From Nocardia sp. MH4 (lineage in GTDB: Bacteria > Actinomycetota > Actinomycetes > Mycobacteriales > Mycobacteriaceae): DNA of 38,547 bases. The notes beneath the pieces are model-generated. The model had not been told where the DNA came from and did not search any database. It saw only the letters and a program-made list of their open reading frames with translations. Each line of letters starts with the position of its first letter. The first letter of the stretch is position 1. The stretch spans positions 1 to 38,547 of the forward strand of contig NZ_LPNR01000066.1 of NCBI RefSeq assembly GCF_019266065.1, in the 5' to 3' direction. Shown here piece by piece: positions 25,714 through 33,971 of the stretch. The position numbers and the translations under genes were made by a program.

Positions 25714-27032
25714 GCCTCGTTTATAACAGCCGTACCGGAACGCGCCGACTGCCCGGTCTGCAGCTCGATCGCCACCAGCAGTTCCACCAGGTCGTTGACG
25801 CTGCGCACATTGCGGCCGGTCAGCTCCTGGATCCGCCCGAGCCGGTACTTGGCGGTGTTGAGGTGGATGCGCAGCGTGTCGGCGGCTTCGCGCAGGTTCA
25901 TGTCGGCGGCGGCGAAGGCGCGGATGGTCTCGGCCAGCGAGCCGCCGCGGGCGCGGTCGTCGGCCAGCGCGGCGCCGATGCGCGGGTCGACCAGCTGGCG
26001 GGTGGTGTCGTCGGCGCGCAGCAGCAGGTACCGGAACGGCGTCAGCTGCGGGAGCGCGAGCACGCCGCCGTCCTCGGGCAGCAGCGCGAGCGCGGCCTGG
26101 GCCTGCCGGTAGGCACGCGGGATCTGGGCGACCTCGGTGACCGCGGTGCTCACCCCGACCGCCAGCGCGATGCCCTCGGCGGCGAGGTCCTCACGCATTG
26201 CGCGCAGTCGTTGGCACAGCTGCTCGGCCGAACCGTCGCGCCCGAGCGCGGGAATCGCGACGATCTCGCCGCCGCGCACCACCGACAGTGTGCGCAACCC
26301 GTTGACCCCGACCCGCGCGGCGGCCGCGGACACCAATTGCCTTGTCTCCCCGAGCCCGTCGGCGGAATCGGCGCGCGCAGAGCCATCCAGCACCACGGCG
26401 GTCACCACGACCAGCGGGGTGGTGCGGTCCGCGCCGATCCCGTGCGCGGTGGCCACCGACAGATGCGGGCCGCCCGCGGGCAGGGTGCCGTCGAGCAGCG
26501 TGTCCATCAGCGCCTGGCTGTCGCGGCCGGACTCGGCGGCCACGTACTGCTGGAACTCCAGGTAGGCGTCGGTGGCCTGGGTGCTGATCAGGTCGGTGTA
26601 GCGGGCCAGCGGACCGGCCAGCGAGAGCACGGCCTCGCGGCCTGCCTCGGTGTCGCCGGCGTGGGCGAGCAGCGATTTCCAGATGGCGCGCTGTCCCAGC
26701 CGGAACGCGGCGATGTAGTCGACCAGCGGCAGGCCCGAGCGCGCCCGCCGGGCGGCGGCCTGCCGGGCGTAGGTGACATCGGCCGGGGTGACCCGCTTGC
26801 GTTCGAGCAGCGCGCCGAGCCCGGTGCGGCTCAGCCGGGCCAGCTGGTCGTGCACGTCGGCGAGGAAGCCGGGGTCGGCGGTGCCGTAGCCGGGCAGCTC
26901 GGTGCGCAGCTTGGCCATCACGTCGTCGGCGATGTCGTCGGCGTGGTCGTAGGCGCATCCGACGATCCGCGCGCGCTCGGCGTGCACCGGATCCGAGTTC
27001 GACGCGGTGAGCAGATGTGATCCAGCCGACAT
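25710..27032 (-). CDS. PucR/CdaR-type helix-turn-helix transcriptional regulator
   Basis: This 440-residue protein has an N-terminal all-helical sensor-like region (about 10-165), a GGDEF-like middle domain (about 180-320) and a C-terminal PucR HTH_30 domain (about 370-430) with [39 protein letters not shown] and the conserved NVRS. Such regulators control nitrogen-compound or metabolite uptake genes. It is divergent from the second LIV importer (134-bp gap to livG), making that operon its probable target. Downstream it overlaps hisI by 4 bp, an unusual coupling. Start ATG at 27032; no clear ribosome site. Confidence 0.88.
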   Translation of the reverse strand: MSAGSHLLTASNSDPVHAERARIVGCAYDHADDIADDVMAKLRTELPGYGTADPGFLADVHDQLARLSRTGLGALLERKRVTPADVTYARQAAARRARSGLPLVDYIAAFRLGQRAIWKSLLAHAGDTEAGREAVLSLAGPLARYTDLISTQATDAYLEFQQYVAAESGRDSQALMDTLLDGTLPAGGPHLSVATAHGIGADRTTPLVVVTAVVLDGSARADSADGLGETRQLVSAAAARVGVNGLRTLSVVRGGEIVAIPALGRDGSAEQLCQRLRAMREDLAAEGIALAVGVSTAVTEVAQIPRAYRQAQAALALLPEDGGVLALPQLTPFRYLLLRADDTTRQLVDPRIGAALADDRARGGSLAETIRAFAAADMNLREAADTLRIHLNTAKYRLGRIQELTGRNVRSVNDLVELLVAIELQTGQSARSGTAVINEA

Positions 27033-27166
27033 GTCCGGGGAGTTTGCATGTCCGATTTACCGGTGTCAACCGCCGGGCGCCCTGTCCGCAGCGGACGAGA
27101 GCGTGCGCCGAAATTGGTCCGCAACGTCCGATGTGGCTCGTGACCTGCGAACTTACTGTTCGTCGC

Positions 27167-27925
27167 ATGCTCGAGATAACCAACCTGACGGTGCGCTTCG
27201 GCGGCATCACCGCGCTGCGGGAGGTCGGGTTCGCGGTCGCTCCCGGGGAGATGGTCGGCCTGATCGGACCGAACGGCGCGGGCAAGACCACTCTGTTCAA
27301 CTGTCTGACCCGGCGCCACCGGCCGACGTCGGGCACCCTGCGCTACCGCGAGACCGACCTGGCCACGGTCCGGCCGGACGCGCTGGCCGGACTCGGGATC
27401 GCCCGGACCTTCCAGAACCTGGGCCTGTTCCCCAGGCTCTCGGTCCGCGACAACGTCCTGGTCGGCGCGCATCATCGCGCCCGCGCCGGTTTCGTCTCCG
27501 CGGGCTTACGGCTGCCGAGGGTCCGTCGAGAGGAACGGGCGCTGCGCGCCGAAGCCGACGATCTGCTCGACCGCCTCGAGCTGACCGCGGTGGCCGACCA
27601 TCCGGCGGCGGGCCTGCCGTTCGGCACCCTCAAGCGCATCGAACTGGCCAGGGCGCTCGCGGTCCGGCCTCGGCTGTTGCTGCTGGACGAGCCGGTCAAC
27701 GGTCTGAGCCACGGCGAGGTCGACGAGTTCGCCGAGCGCTTGCGCGCCCTGCAAGCCGATCTCGGCCTGACCGTCGTCGTGGTCGAACACCACATGGGGT
27801 TCGTCATGGGCACCTGCGATCGGGTGGTGTGCCTGGAGTTCGGTCAGGTCATCGCCGAGGGCGAACCCGAAGCGGTGCAACGGGATCCGGCCGTCATCCG
27901 CGCCTATCTGGGCGTGGCGGCATGA
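27167..27925 (+). CDS. livG: LIV-type ABC importer ATPase, LivG family (second system)
   Basis: This 252-residue ATPase has Walker A GPNGAGKT (34-41), Q-loop region IARTFQNLGLF (78-88), Walker B LLLLDEP (170-176) and His208 in the switch. The ABC signature position reads LPFGTL (150-155) instead of the usual LSYGxQ seen in the first system; Gly is retained but Ser and Gln are not. It pairs with LivF to power LivH/LivM. ATG at 27167 gives the family N-terminus (LEITNLTVRFGG); an upstream ATG at 27131 would add 12 residues, and neither has a good ribosome site. It is the first gene of livG-F-H-M-K and divergent from a PucR regulator. Confidence 0.92.
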   Translation: MLEITNLTVRFGGITALREVGFAVAPGEMVGLIGPNGAGKTTLFNCLTRRHRPTSGTLRYRETDLATVRPDALAGLGIARTFQNLGLFPRLSVRDNVLVGAHHRARAGFVSAGLRLPRVRREERALRAEADDLLDRLELTAVADHPAAGLPFGTLKRIELARALAVRPRLLLLDEPVNGLSHGEVDEFAERLRALQADLGLTVVVVEHHMGFVMGTCDRVVCLEFGQVIAEGEPEAVQRDPAVIRAYLGVAA

Positions 27926-28722
27926 GCGGTCAGCGGCCGGAGGCGGCAGCGGAGCGTGACCACGGAGGCCGCCCGAGCATCCCGAAGGGGTCCGGCACGA
28001 GCGAGTTCCTTTCTGTCACCGACCTGCACGCCGGTTACGGTGCGGCGAAAGTCCTGCACGGCGTGAGCTTCTCGGTGCCGCGGGGCGCGGTGTGCGCGAT
28101 CCTCGGGCCCAACGGCGCGGGCAAGACGACGCTGCTGCGGGCCCTGTGCGGGATGGTCAAGGTGCGCGGCACCCTGCGCCTGGACGGCACCGAGGTGACC
28201 GGGCGCGCCCCGGAGACGATGGCCCGGCTCGGCGTCGCCCACGTGCCCGAGGGCCGCGGCACCTTCGCGCCGCTGACGGTCGAGGAGAACCTGCGTCTGG
28301 GCGCCTACACCCGCCGCGATCGCGCGGGCACCGAGGCCGACCTGCGCCGCATCTACGACTACTTCCCGATCCTGCGCGACAAGCGGCGCGAGCCGGCGGG
28401 CGGGCTGTCGGGCGGCCAGCAGCAGATGCTCGCCATCGGCCGGGCGCTGATGCTGCGGCCCCGGGTGCTGCTGCTCGACGAGCCCTCGCTGGGCCTGTCC
28501 CCGCTGGTGACCCAGGAGCTGTTCGGGATCGTGCACACCATCAACGAAGAGGAACGCACCACCGTGATCGTCGTCGAGCAGAACGCTCATCTGGCCCTCG
28601 GCATCGCCCATCGGGCCCATGTGCTCGAGTCCGGGCGCATCGTGTTGTCCGGCACGGCCGCCGAGATCAGGGCCGATGACCAGGTCACCCGCTCCTACCT
28701 CGGAATCCGGGTGCGGCCGTGA
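27922..28722 (+). CDS. livF: LIV-type ABC importer ATPase, LivF family (second system)
   Basis: This 266-residue ATPase has a ~28-residue polar N-terminal extension, then Walker A GPNGAGKT (62-69), VPEGRGTFAPLTVEENL, the canonical signature LSGGQQQML, Walker B VLLLDEPSLGLSP and VVEQNAHLAL in place of the switch His, as usual in LivF. The ATG overlaps the livG stop by 4 bp (ATGA) and its own stop overlaps the livH GTG. With LivG it forms the heterodimeric motor. In contrast to the first system, the two ATPases are separate genes here. Confidence 0.93.
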   Translation: MSGQRPEAAAERDHGGRPSIPKGSGTSEFLSVTDLHAGYGAAKVLHGVSFSVPRGAVCAILGPNGAGKTTLLRALCGMVKVRGTLRLDGTEVTGRAPETMARLGVAHVPEGRGTFAPLTVEENLRLGAYTRRDRAGTEADLRRIYDYFPILRDKRREPAGGLSGGQQQMLAIGRALMLRPRVLLLDEPSLGLSPLVTQELFGIVHTINEEERTTVIVVEQNAHLALGIAHRAHVLESGRIVLSGTAAEIRADDQVTRSYLGIRVRP

Positions 28723-29597
28723 CCGACTTCGTCCAGCAGCTCGTCGAGGGACTCTCGGCGGGCGCGATCTACGCCGGTCTCGCCCTGGCACTCGTGCTCA
28801 TCTACCGGTTCACCGGAATCGTCAACTTCGCCCAGGGCGAGCTGGCCATGTTCTCGGCGTTCCTGGCCTGGCAACTGAGCCAGACCATGCCCTTCTGGGC
28901 GGCGCTGCCGCTGACCCTGGCCATCTCCTTCGTCGCGGGCATGCTCATCGAACGGGTGGTCATCCGTCCGGTCGAGGGCGCGCCCGAGATCACCCTGGTG
29001 ATCGTCACGGTCGGCCTGTTCTTCACCGTGCACGCGGTGGCGGGCTGGATCTGGTCCTACCAGGTGAAGTCGTTCCCGAATCCGTTCCCGGACGGTGCGC
29101 TGCGCACCGCCGGTGTCAGCGTCGGGTACGGCAGCCTCGGCATTCTCGCCGTCGTCGCGGTGGTGATGGGACTGCTGTACCTGCTGTTCCGCTTCACCGG
29201 GATCGGCCTGGCCATGCGCGCGGTGGCCTGTCATCCGCAGTCTGCCCGGCTGGTCGGCATCCGGGTCGGCACCGTGCTCGCGCTCGGCTGGGGGCTGGCG
29301 GCGCTGGTCGGCGCGGTCTCCGGGGTGCTGTCGGCGCCGCTGCTGTTCCTCGAACCCAACATGATGGGCGGCGTTCTCATCTATGCCTTCGCGGCGGCCA
29401 CGCTGGGCGGCTTCGACTCCCCCGGCGGCGCGGTGGCGGGCGGCCTGATCGTCGGCGTCGCCGAGACCCTCACCGGCGCCTATGTCGACGCGATCGGCAC
29501 CGAACTCAAGATCGGTGTGCCACTGGTGATCATCCTGGGCGTGCTCCTGCTGCGCCCGCAAGGTCTGTTCGGACACGCGGCGGTGGAACGGGTATGA
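28719..29597 (+). CDS. livH: LIV-type ABC importer permease, LivH family (second system)
   Basis: This 292-residue membrane protein has the LivH N-terminal pattern LVEGLSAGAIYAGLALALVLIY (in two blocks) followed by VNFAQGELAMFSAFLAW, and the EAA-like loop GLAMRAVACHPQSARLVGI; it ends LLLRPQGLFGH. Length matches the family (E. coli LivH is about 308). GTG at 28719 overlaps the livF stop (GTGA); the stop overlaps the livM ATG. It forms the membrane channel with LivM. Confidence 0.93.
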   Translation: MTDFVQQLVEGLSAGAIYAGLALALVLIYRFTGIVNFAQGELAMFSAFLAWQLSQTMPFWAALPLTLAISFVAGMLIERVVIRPVEGAPEITLVIVTVGLFFTVHAVAGWIWSYQVKSFPNPFPDGALRTAGVSVGYGSLGILAVVAVVMGLLYLLFRFTGIGLAMRAVACHPQSARLVGIRVGTVLALGWGLAALVGAVSGVLSAPLLFLEPNMMGGVLIYAFAAATLGGFDSPGGAVAGGLIVGVAETLTGAYVDAIGTELKIGVPLVIILGVLLLRPQGLFGHAAVERV

Positions 29598-30631
29598 GCG
29601 AGCTGAAGACTGTATCGAAGCCGACGACTTCTGTTGCGCCACCGGCGACTTCGGTCGTGAGTCGCCTCCGTTGGCCACTGATCGCCACCGCGGCCGTCGT
29701 TCTACTGGCCTGCGCGGCACCCTTCCAGCTGGTGCCATTCCACACCTTCCAGCTGGCCATGGCCATGGTCTACGCGGTCACCCTGCTCGGGTTGAACCTG
29801 CTGGTCGGTCACACCGGCCAGATCTCGCTGGGGCACGGCGCGTTCTTCGCGGTCGGCGCCTACACCGCCGCGGTGGCGATGCAGCGCTGGGACCTGCCGT
29901 ATTTCGCGACCGTCCCGCTCGCGGCGGCGGTGACCTTCGTCCTCGGTTTCGCGCTCGGCATCCCCGCGCTGCGGCTGCGCGGACTGTATCTGGCGCTGGT
30001 CACCCTCGCGATCGCGATCTTCCTGGTCCCGCTGCTCAAGCGGTTCGACGGCCTGACCGGCGGCTCGATGGGTCTGACCGTGGACAAGCCGGTGCCGCCC
30101 ACGTGGACCGGGCTGGCCGAGGACCAGTGGCTGTACTTCCTGGCGCTGGCGACCACCGTGATCGCCTTCGTGCTGGTCGCCGGGATGCTGCGCTCACGGG
30201 TCGGCCGCGCGCTGCACGCGGTGCGCGACAACGAGATCGCCGCCGAGGTGCTCGGGGTGAACCTGGCCCACTACAAGACCCTCGCCTTCGCCTGGAGCGC
30301 CCTGCTCGCCGGAGTCGCGGGCGCGGTCTACACGTGGGTCATCGCCTTCGTCTCCCCCGACTCGTTCGCGCTGACCCTGTCGGTGACGCTGCTGGCCGGC
30401 CTGGTCGTCGGCGGACTCGGCACCACCTGGGGCCCGGTGCTCGGCGGGTTGTTCGTGATGTTCGTGCCCAGCTTCGCCCAGGACGTCAATCAGGCGGCGC
30501 CCGGCGTCATCTTCGGACTGCTGATCATCGCGGTCATGTACCTCGCGCCCACGGGCCTGGCCGGACTCACCGGCCGGCTGGCGCAACGGCTCGGACATCT
30601 GGTTCGGAAAGGGAGAACACATGCGCACTAA
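29594..30631 (+). CDS. livM: LIV-type ABC importer permease, LivM family (second system)
   Basis: This 345-residue membrane protein starts with a ~28-residue Ser/Thr/Pro-rich cytoplasmic leader, then LLGLNLLVGHTGQISLGHGAF, LRLRGLYLALVTLAIA, the EAA-like loop SRVGRALHAVRDNEIAAEVLGV and C-terminal MYLAPTGLAGL. ATG at 29594 overlaps the livH stop by 4 bp. The 3' end overlaps the binding-protein gene by 11 bp. It lacks the C-terminal helical insertion found in LivM of the first system. Confidence 0.93.
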   Translation: MSELKTVSKPTTSVAPPATSVVSRLRWPLIATAAVVLLACAAPFQLVPFHTFQLAMAMVYAVTLLGLNLLVGHTGQISLGHGAFFAVGAYTAAVAMQRWDLPYFATVPLAAAVTFVLGFALGIPALRLRGLYLALVTLAIAIFLVPLLKRFDGLTGGSMGLTVDKPVPPTWTGLAEDQWLYFLALATTVIAFVLVAGMLRSRVGRALHAVRDNEIAAEVLGVNLAHYKTLAFAWSALLAGVAGAVYTWVIAFVSPDSFALTLSVTLLAGLVVGGLGTTWGPVLGGLFVMFVPSFAQDVNQAAPGVIFGLLIIAVMYLAPTGLAGLTGRLAQRLGHLVRKGRTHAH

Positions 30632-31871
30632 GGCGATCCACGCCCTCGGGGTGGCGGCGGCGCTGCTCGCGACGCTCACCGCGTGCGGCGGCCGCGGCGA
30701 GGAGACCGGCTCCACCGCCGTCGGCGACTGCCGGGGCCAGCAGACCGTCGGCATCACCGACACCACCCTCAAGCTGGGCGGGGTGTACCCGCTGTCGGGC
30801 CCGGCCTCGGCCTACAGCGAGGTGCCCAAGGGCATCAAGGCCTACTTCGACTACGTCAACGCCGAGCAGGGCGGGATCGCCGGACGCAAGGTCGAGTACC
30901 TGGTGCGCGACGACGGCTACCAGCCGCCCAAGACGGTCGAGGAGACCCGCAGGCTGGTCGAGCAGGATCAGGTGTTCGCGGTCTTCCAGACCCTGGGCAC
31001 CGCGACCTCGTCGGCGGTGTGGGACTACCTCGGTCAGCGCAAGGTACCGCAGGTGTTCGTGGCCACCGGCGCGACCAAGTTCGGCGCCGACGCCGAGCAC
31101 CCGTGGACGATCGGCTGGCAGCCCAGCTACCGCACCGAGGGATTGGCCTACGCCCAGTACGTCAAGACCCAGCGCCCGACCGCGACCGTGGCCGTGCTCT
31201 ACCAGAACGACGACTTCGGCAAGGATTTGCTCGCCGCGTTCACCGAGGGCGTCGCGGGCAGCGGCGTGAAGGTGGTCGCCCAGCAGAGCTTCGAGGTCAC
31301 CGACCCCACCGTCGACCCGCAGGTCCGCAACCTGGCGAACTCGAAAGCCGATGTGCTGCTGAACTTCTCGACGCCGAAGTTCGCCTCGCAGGCACTGGCC
31401 GCCGACGTGCGCAACACCGACTGGAATCCGCTGCACGTGCTCACCCAGGTGTCGAACACCATGGCCACCCTGCGGCCGGTCGGCTTGGAGAACGTGCAGG
31501 GCGCGGTCAGCGCCGCCTTCCTCAAGGACCCGGCCGACCCGCGCTGGACCCAGGACGCGGGCATGCAGACCTACAAGACCAAGCTGGCCCAGTACGCGCC
31601 CGGCGCCGACCCGGAGAACCAGCACGCGATGGCCGGTTGGGCGATGGCCGAGAGCTTCCGCAAGACGTTCGAGTCGGCGACGTGCCCGACCCGCGAGGGC
31701 CTGCGCGAGGCGATGCGCTCCCTCGACAACGTCGGCGTGGACCTGCTGCTGCCCGGCATCAGCATGAAAACCGGTGCGAGCGACGGCTATCCGCTCGAAG
31801 CCGTCGGCATCCAGACCTTCGCGGGCACCCACTGGTCGCTCACCGACGGCCTGATCGACACCGGAAAGTAG
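30621..31871 (+). CDS. livK: LIV-type ABC importer substrate-binding lipoprotein (second system)
   Basis: This 416-residue Peripla_BP_6 protein has a signal peptide with lipobox LTAC (Cys22) and the family blocks LKLGGVYPLSGPASAY, NAEQGGIAGRKVEYLVRDDGY, VFQTLGTATSSAVW and VAVLYQNDDFGKDLL. Start ATG at 30621 has GGGAG 6 bp upstream and lies inside the end of livM. The sequence is only distantly similar to the first LivK, so the two systems probably carry different solutes. Its subgroup (YxYQP-type) often binds amides, aromatic acids or short organic acids as well as amino acids, so the ligand is open. It is the last importer gene, unlike the first system where it comes first. Confidence 0.92.
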   Translation: MRTKAIHALGVAAALLATLTACGGRGEETGSTAVGDCRGQQTVGITDTTLKLGGVYPLSGPASAYSEVPKGIKAYFDYVNAEQGGIAGRKVEYLVRDDGYQPPKTVEETRRLVEQDQVFAVFQTLGTATSSAVWDYLGQRKVPQVFVATGATKFGADAEHPWTIGWQPSYRTEGLAYAQYVKTQRPTATVAVLYQNDDFGKDLLAAFTEGVAGSGVKVVAQQSFEVTDPTVDPQVRNLANSKADVLLNFSTPKFASQALAADVRNTDWNPLHVLTQVSNTMATLRPVGLENVQGAVSAAFLKDPADPRWTQDAGMQTYKTKLAQYAPGADPENQHAMAGWAMAESFRKTFESATCPTREGLREAMRSLDNVGVDLLLPGISMKTGASDGYPLEAVGIQTFAGTHWSLTDGLIDTGK

Positions 31872-31937
31872 CCCCCCAACGTTCCGCGGTTCGCCGCGAA
31901 ACCCCCGAAGTACACCCCCGATCGATGAGGATCACCG

Positions 31938-32687
31938 ATGAAGATGTCCACCACCCTCGCGACCGCCGCCCTGACGGCGCTGGCCCTGTGCGTCGGCACG
32001 GGCACCGGCCACGCCGACCCGGCGCCACAGACCGATGTGCACTACGAGGTCAGCAGGCAGGGCGACGCCGCCGTCGTCACCACCACCGACGGCAAGCTAC
32101 AGATCGTCGGCGATCAGCTGGTGCTCACCACCGGCGCCGACGTGCCGGTCGCCGCGCTGCCGCTGTCCTACCGGATGGACGACAAGCTGTTCCCGATCGC
32201 CGCCACCATCGACGGCGGCAAGGCCACCCTGACCCCCTCGCGCGAGGGCGCCACGCCGGTGGCCGCGGCGACCGAGCTGGTCAGCACGGACGCCGCGGTC
32301 AAGCAGGTGGCCGAGTCGTTCACCCCGCGTGACCAGGCGGCCCTCGGCGCGTTCAGTCAGCGGGTCGGCATCGGTGGCGCGGTGGCCGCGATCGTCGGCG
32401 CGGTGATCGGCGGCGGGGTCGGCTGCCTGGTGGGTGGCGCGGCCGGGGCGACCATCGCCAGCCCGGTGATCGTGCTGCTGGTGCCGTGGGTCGGCGCGAC
32501 CGTGGCCGGGTGTGTGCTCGGGGCGGCCACCCTCGGCGCGGTCGGCACCATGGTCGGGCTGATCACGGTCGGCGGCCCGCTGGCGCTGTTCTCGGCCTAC
32601 CAGTACTTCTCGACGATCACCGCGCCGTGCCCGCCCGAGCTCGGCGCGTACTGCAAGGATCCCGCGGTGCCCGCCCCCGCGAAGTAG
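31938..32687 (+). CDS. Secreted/membrane-associated nocardial-type protein with glycine-rich hydrophobic C-terminus
   Basis: This 249-residue protein has a Sec signal peptide (about 1-26, cleavage after GHA before DPAP), a ~115-residue beta-rich hydrophilic domain (HYEVSRQGDAAVVTT, GDQLVLTTGADVPVAALPL) and a hydrophobic Gly/Ala-rich region (about 140-225) that could form helical hairpins of the glycine-zipper kind, then a short Cys-containing tail. I recall many paralogues with this layout in Nocardia (DUF8020-like) but no function. GAGGA 7 bp before the ATG supports the start. It lies 66 bp after livK, with a small UUCG-loop hairpin (31885-31898) between; it may be read as the last gene of that operon. 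Confidence 0.78.
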   Translation: MKMSTTLATAALTALALCVGTGTGHADPAPQTDVHYEVSRQGDAAVVTTTDGKLQIVGDQLVLTTGADVPVAALPLSYRMDDKLFPIAATIDGGKATLTPSREGATPVAAATELVSTDAAVKQVAESFTPRDQAALGAFSQRVGIGGAVAAIVGAVIGGGVGCLVGGAAGATIASPVIVLLVPWVGATVAGCVLGAATLGAVGTMVGLITVGGPLALFSAYQYFSTITAPCPPELGAYCKDPAVPAPAK

Positions 32688-32703
32688 TCCGTCCCACCGC
32701 TTC

Positions 32704-32738
32704 GCCGGTCCGCCCGATCCACGCTCGGGCGGGCCGGC
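32704..32738 (+). terminator. 14-bp hairpin after the secreted-protein gene
   Basis: GCCGGTCCGCCCGA (32704-32717) pairs with TCGGGCGGGCCGGC (32725-32738) over 14 positions, one G-T, with a 7-nt loop. It starts 17 bp after the stop at 32687. No U-tract follows, as is common for actinobacterial terminators; it likely ends the liv2 transcript. Confidence 0.55.
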
Positions 32739-32772
32739 TCGTGGCCGTTCGCAGGCCGGTTAGGAATCCCGT

Positions 32773-33930
32773 ATGCACAGGACAGTTCTCGATGCCGAGC
32801 ACGCCGCGTTCCGGGCGTCGATGCGCGCGTTCATCGACGCCGAGGTCGTGCCCAGCTTCGGCAAGTGGTACGACGACGGCCAGGTCCCGCGCGAGTTCTA
32901 TTACCGGCTGGGCGAACTCGGCGTCTTCGGGCTGGAGGCGCCGGTCCGGTTCGGCGGGGCCGGGCGTACCTCGTTCGGCTTCCGCACCGTGCTGGCGGAG
33001 GAGATCGCCAGGGCGGCGGTCTCGTTCGGCGGGGCGAGCGTCCACGTCACCCGGTGTCTGCCGCTGGTGACCGCGCTGGCCACACCGGCGCAGCAGGCGC
33101 GGTGGTTGCCGGGCATCGTCACCGGCGACACCATGTTCGCGCTGGCGGTGGCCGAACCGGGCACCGGCTCCGAGCCCGCGGGCATGCGCACCACCGCGCC
33201 GCTGTCGGTCGACGGGTCCACCTACGTGGTGAACGGATCGAAGACCTACGTCGCCGGTGGCGTGCACGCCGACCGGGTGATCGTCTGCGCGCGCACCGCG
33301 GCGCCCCGCCCCGACGACCCCGCGCACGGTCTGTCGCTGCTGGTCGTCGACACCGCCGCGACCGGGTTCCGGGTGGGGCGCAGGCTCGACACGCTGGGCC
33401 GCAAGCTCAGCGGCACCGCCGAACTCACCTTCACCGATGTGCGGGTGCCCGCGGCCGACGTGCTCGGCGCGCCGCACCAGGCCGTCGCCCATCTCGCCGG
33501 GCAACTGCCCAGGGAGCGTCTCGGCATCGCCGTCGGCGCCTACGCCCAGGCCAAGGCCGCGGTCCGCTTCGCGCGCAAGCACACCGCCGAGCGCATCGCC
33601 TTCACCCAGCCCCTGTCGGCCTTCCAGAACACGAAATTCGAGCTGGCCGCCTGCCAGACCGAGGTCGACGCCGTCGAGGCGGTCGTCGATCGCGCGCTGG
33701 CGGCGCACGATCGCGGCGAGCTCGGCGACGCGCACGCCGCGTCGGCGAAACTGTTCGCCACCGAGACCGCGGGCCGGGTGATCGACCGATGCCTCCAATT
33801 GCACGGCGGCGCGGGCTATCTCACCGATTCCCCGATCGCCCGGCTCTACGCCGACCACCGCATCGATCGCCTGCAGGGCGGCACCAGCGACGTCCTGCGC
33901 ACGATCATCGCCACCGGCATGGGCCTGTAG
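32773..33930 (+). CDS. Acyl-CoA dehydrogenase family protein
   Basis: This 385-residue flavoenzyme has the three-domain acyl-CoA dehydrogenase layout: N-terminal helices, the FAD-binding strand block MFALAVAEPGTGSEPAGM, NGSKTYVAGGVHADRVIVCAR (in two parts), and the C-terminal HGGAGYLTDSPIARLYADHRI. At the usual catalytic-base position (Tyr-Glu-Gly-Thr-Ser) it has GlnGlyGlyThrSer (368-372), so that Glu is missing; instead Glu248 in LPRERLGIA matches the alternative base site of long-chain acyl-CoA dehydrogenase. It should oxidise an acyl-CoA to the 2-enoyl-CoA and pass electrons to ETF. The substrate is unknown. It follows a hairpin, so is probably a separate transcript, and converges with the LLM gene. 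Confidence 0.9.
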   Translation: MHRTVLDAEHAAFRASMRAFIDAEVVPSFGKWYDDGQVPREFYYRLGELGVFGLEAPVRFGGAGRTSFGFRTVLAEEIARAAVSFGGASVHVTRCLPLVTALATPAQQARWLPGIVTGDTMFALAVAEPGTGSEPAGMRTTAPLSVDGSTYVVNGSKTYVAGGVHADRVIVCARTAAPRPDDPAHGLSLLVVDTAATGFRVGRRLDTLGRKLSGTAELTFTDVRVPAADVLGAPHQAVAHLAGQLPRERLGIAVGAYAQAKAAVRFARKHTAERIAFTQPLSAFQNTKFELAACQTEVDAVEAVVDRALAAHDRGELGDAHAASAKLFATETAGRVIDRCLQLHGGAGYLTDSPIARLYADHRIDRLQGGTSDVLRTIIATGMGL

Positions 33931-33971
33931 CCGGCCGCTGTCCGGGGCGATTCGGCCACCGCCGCGGTTGG

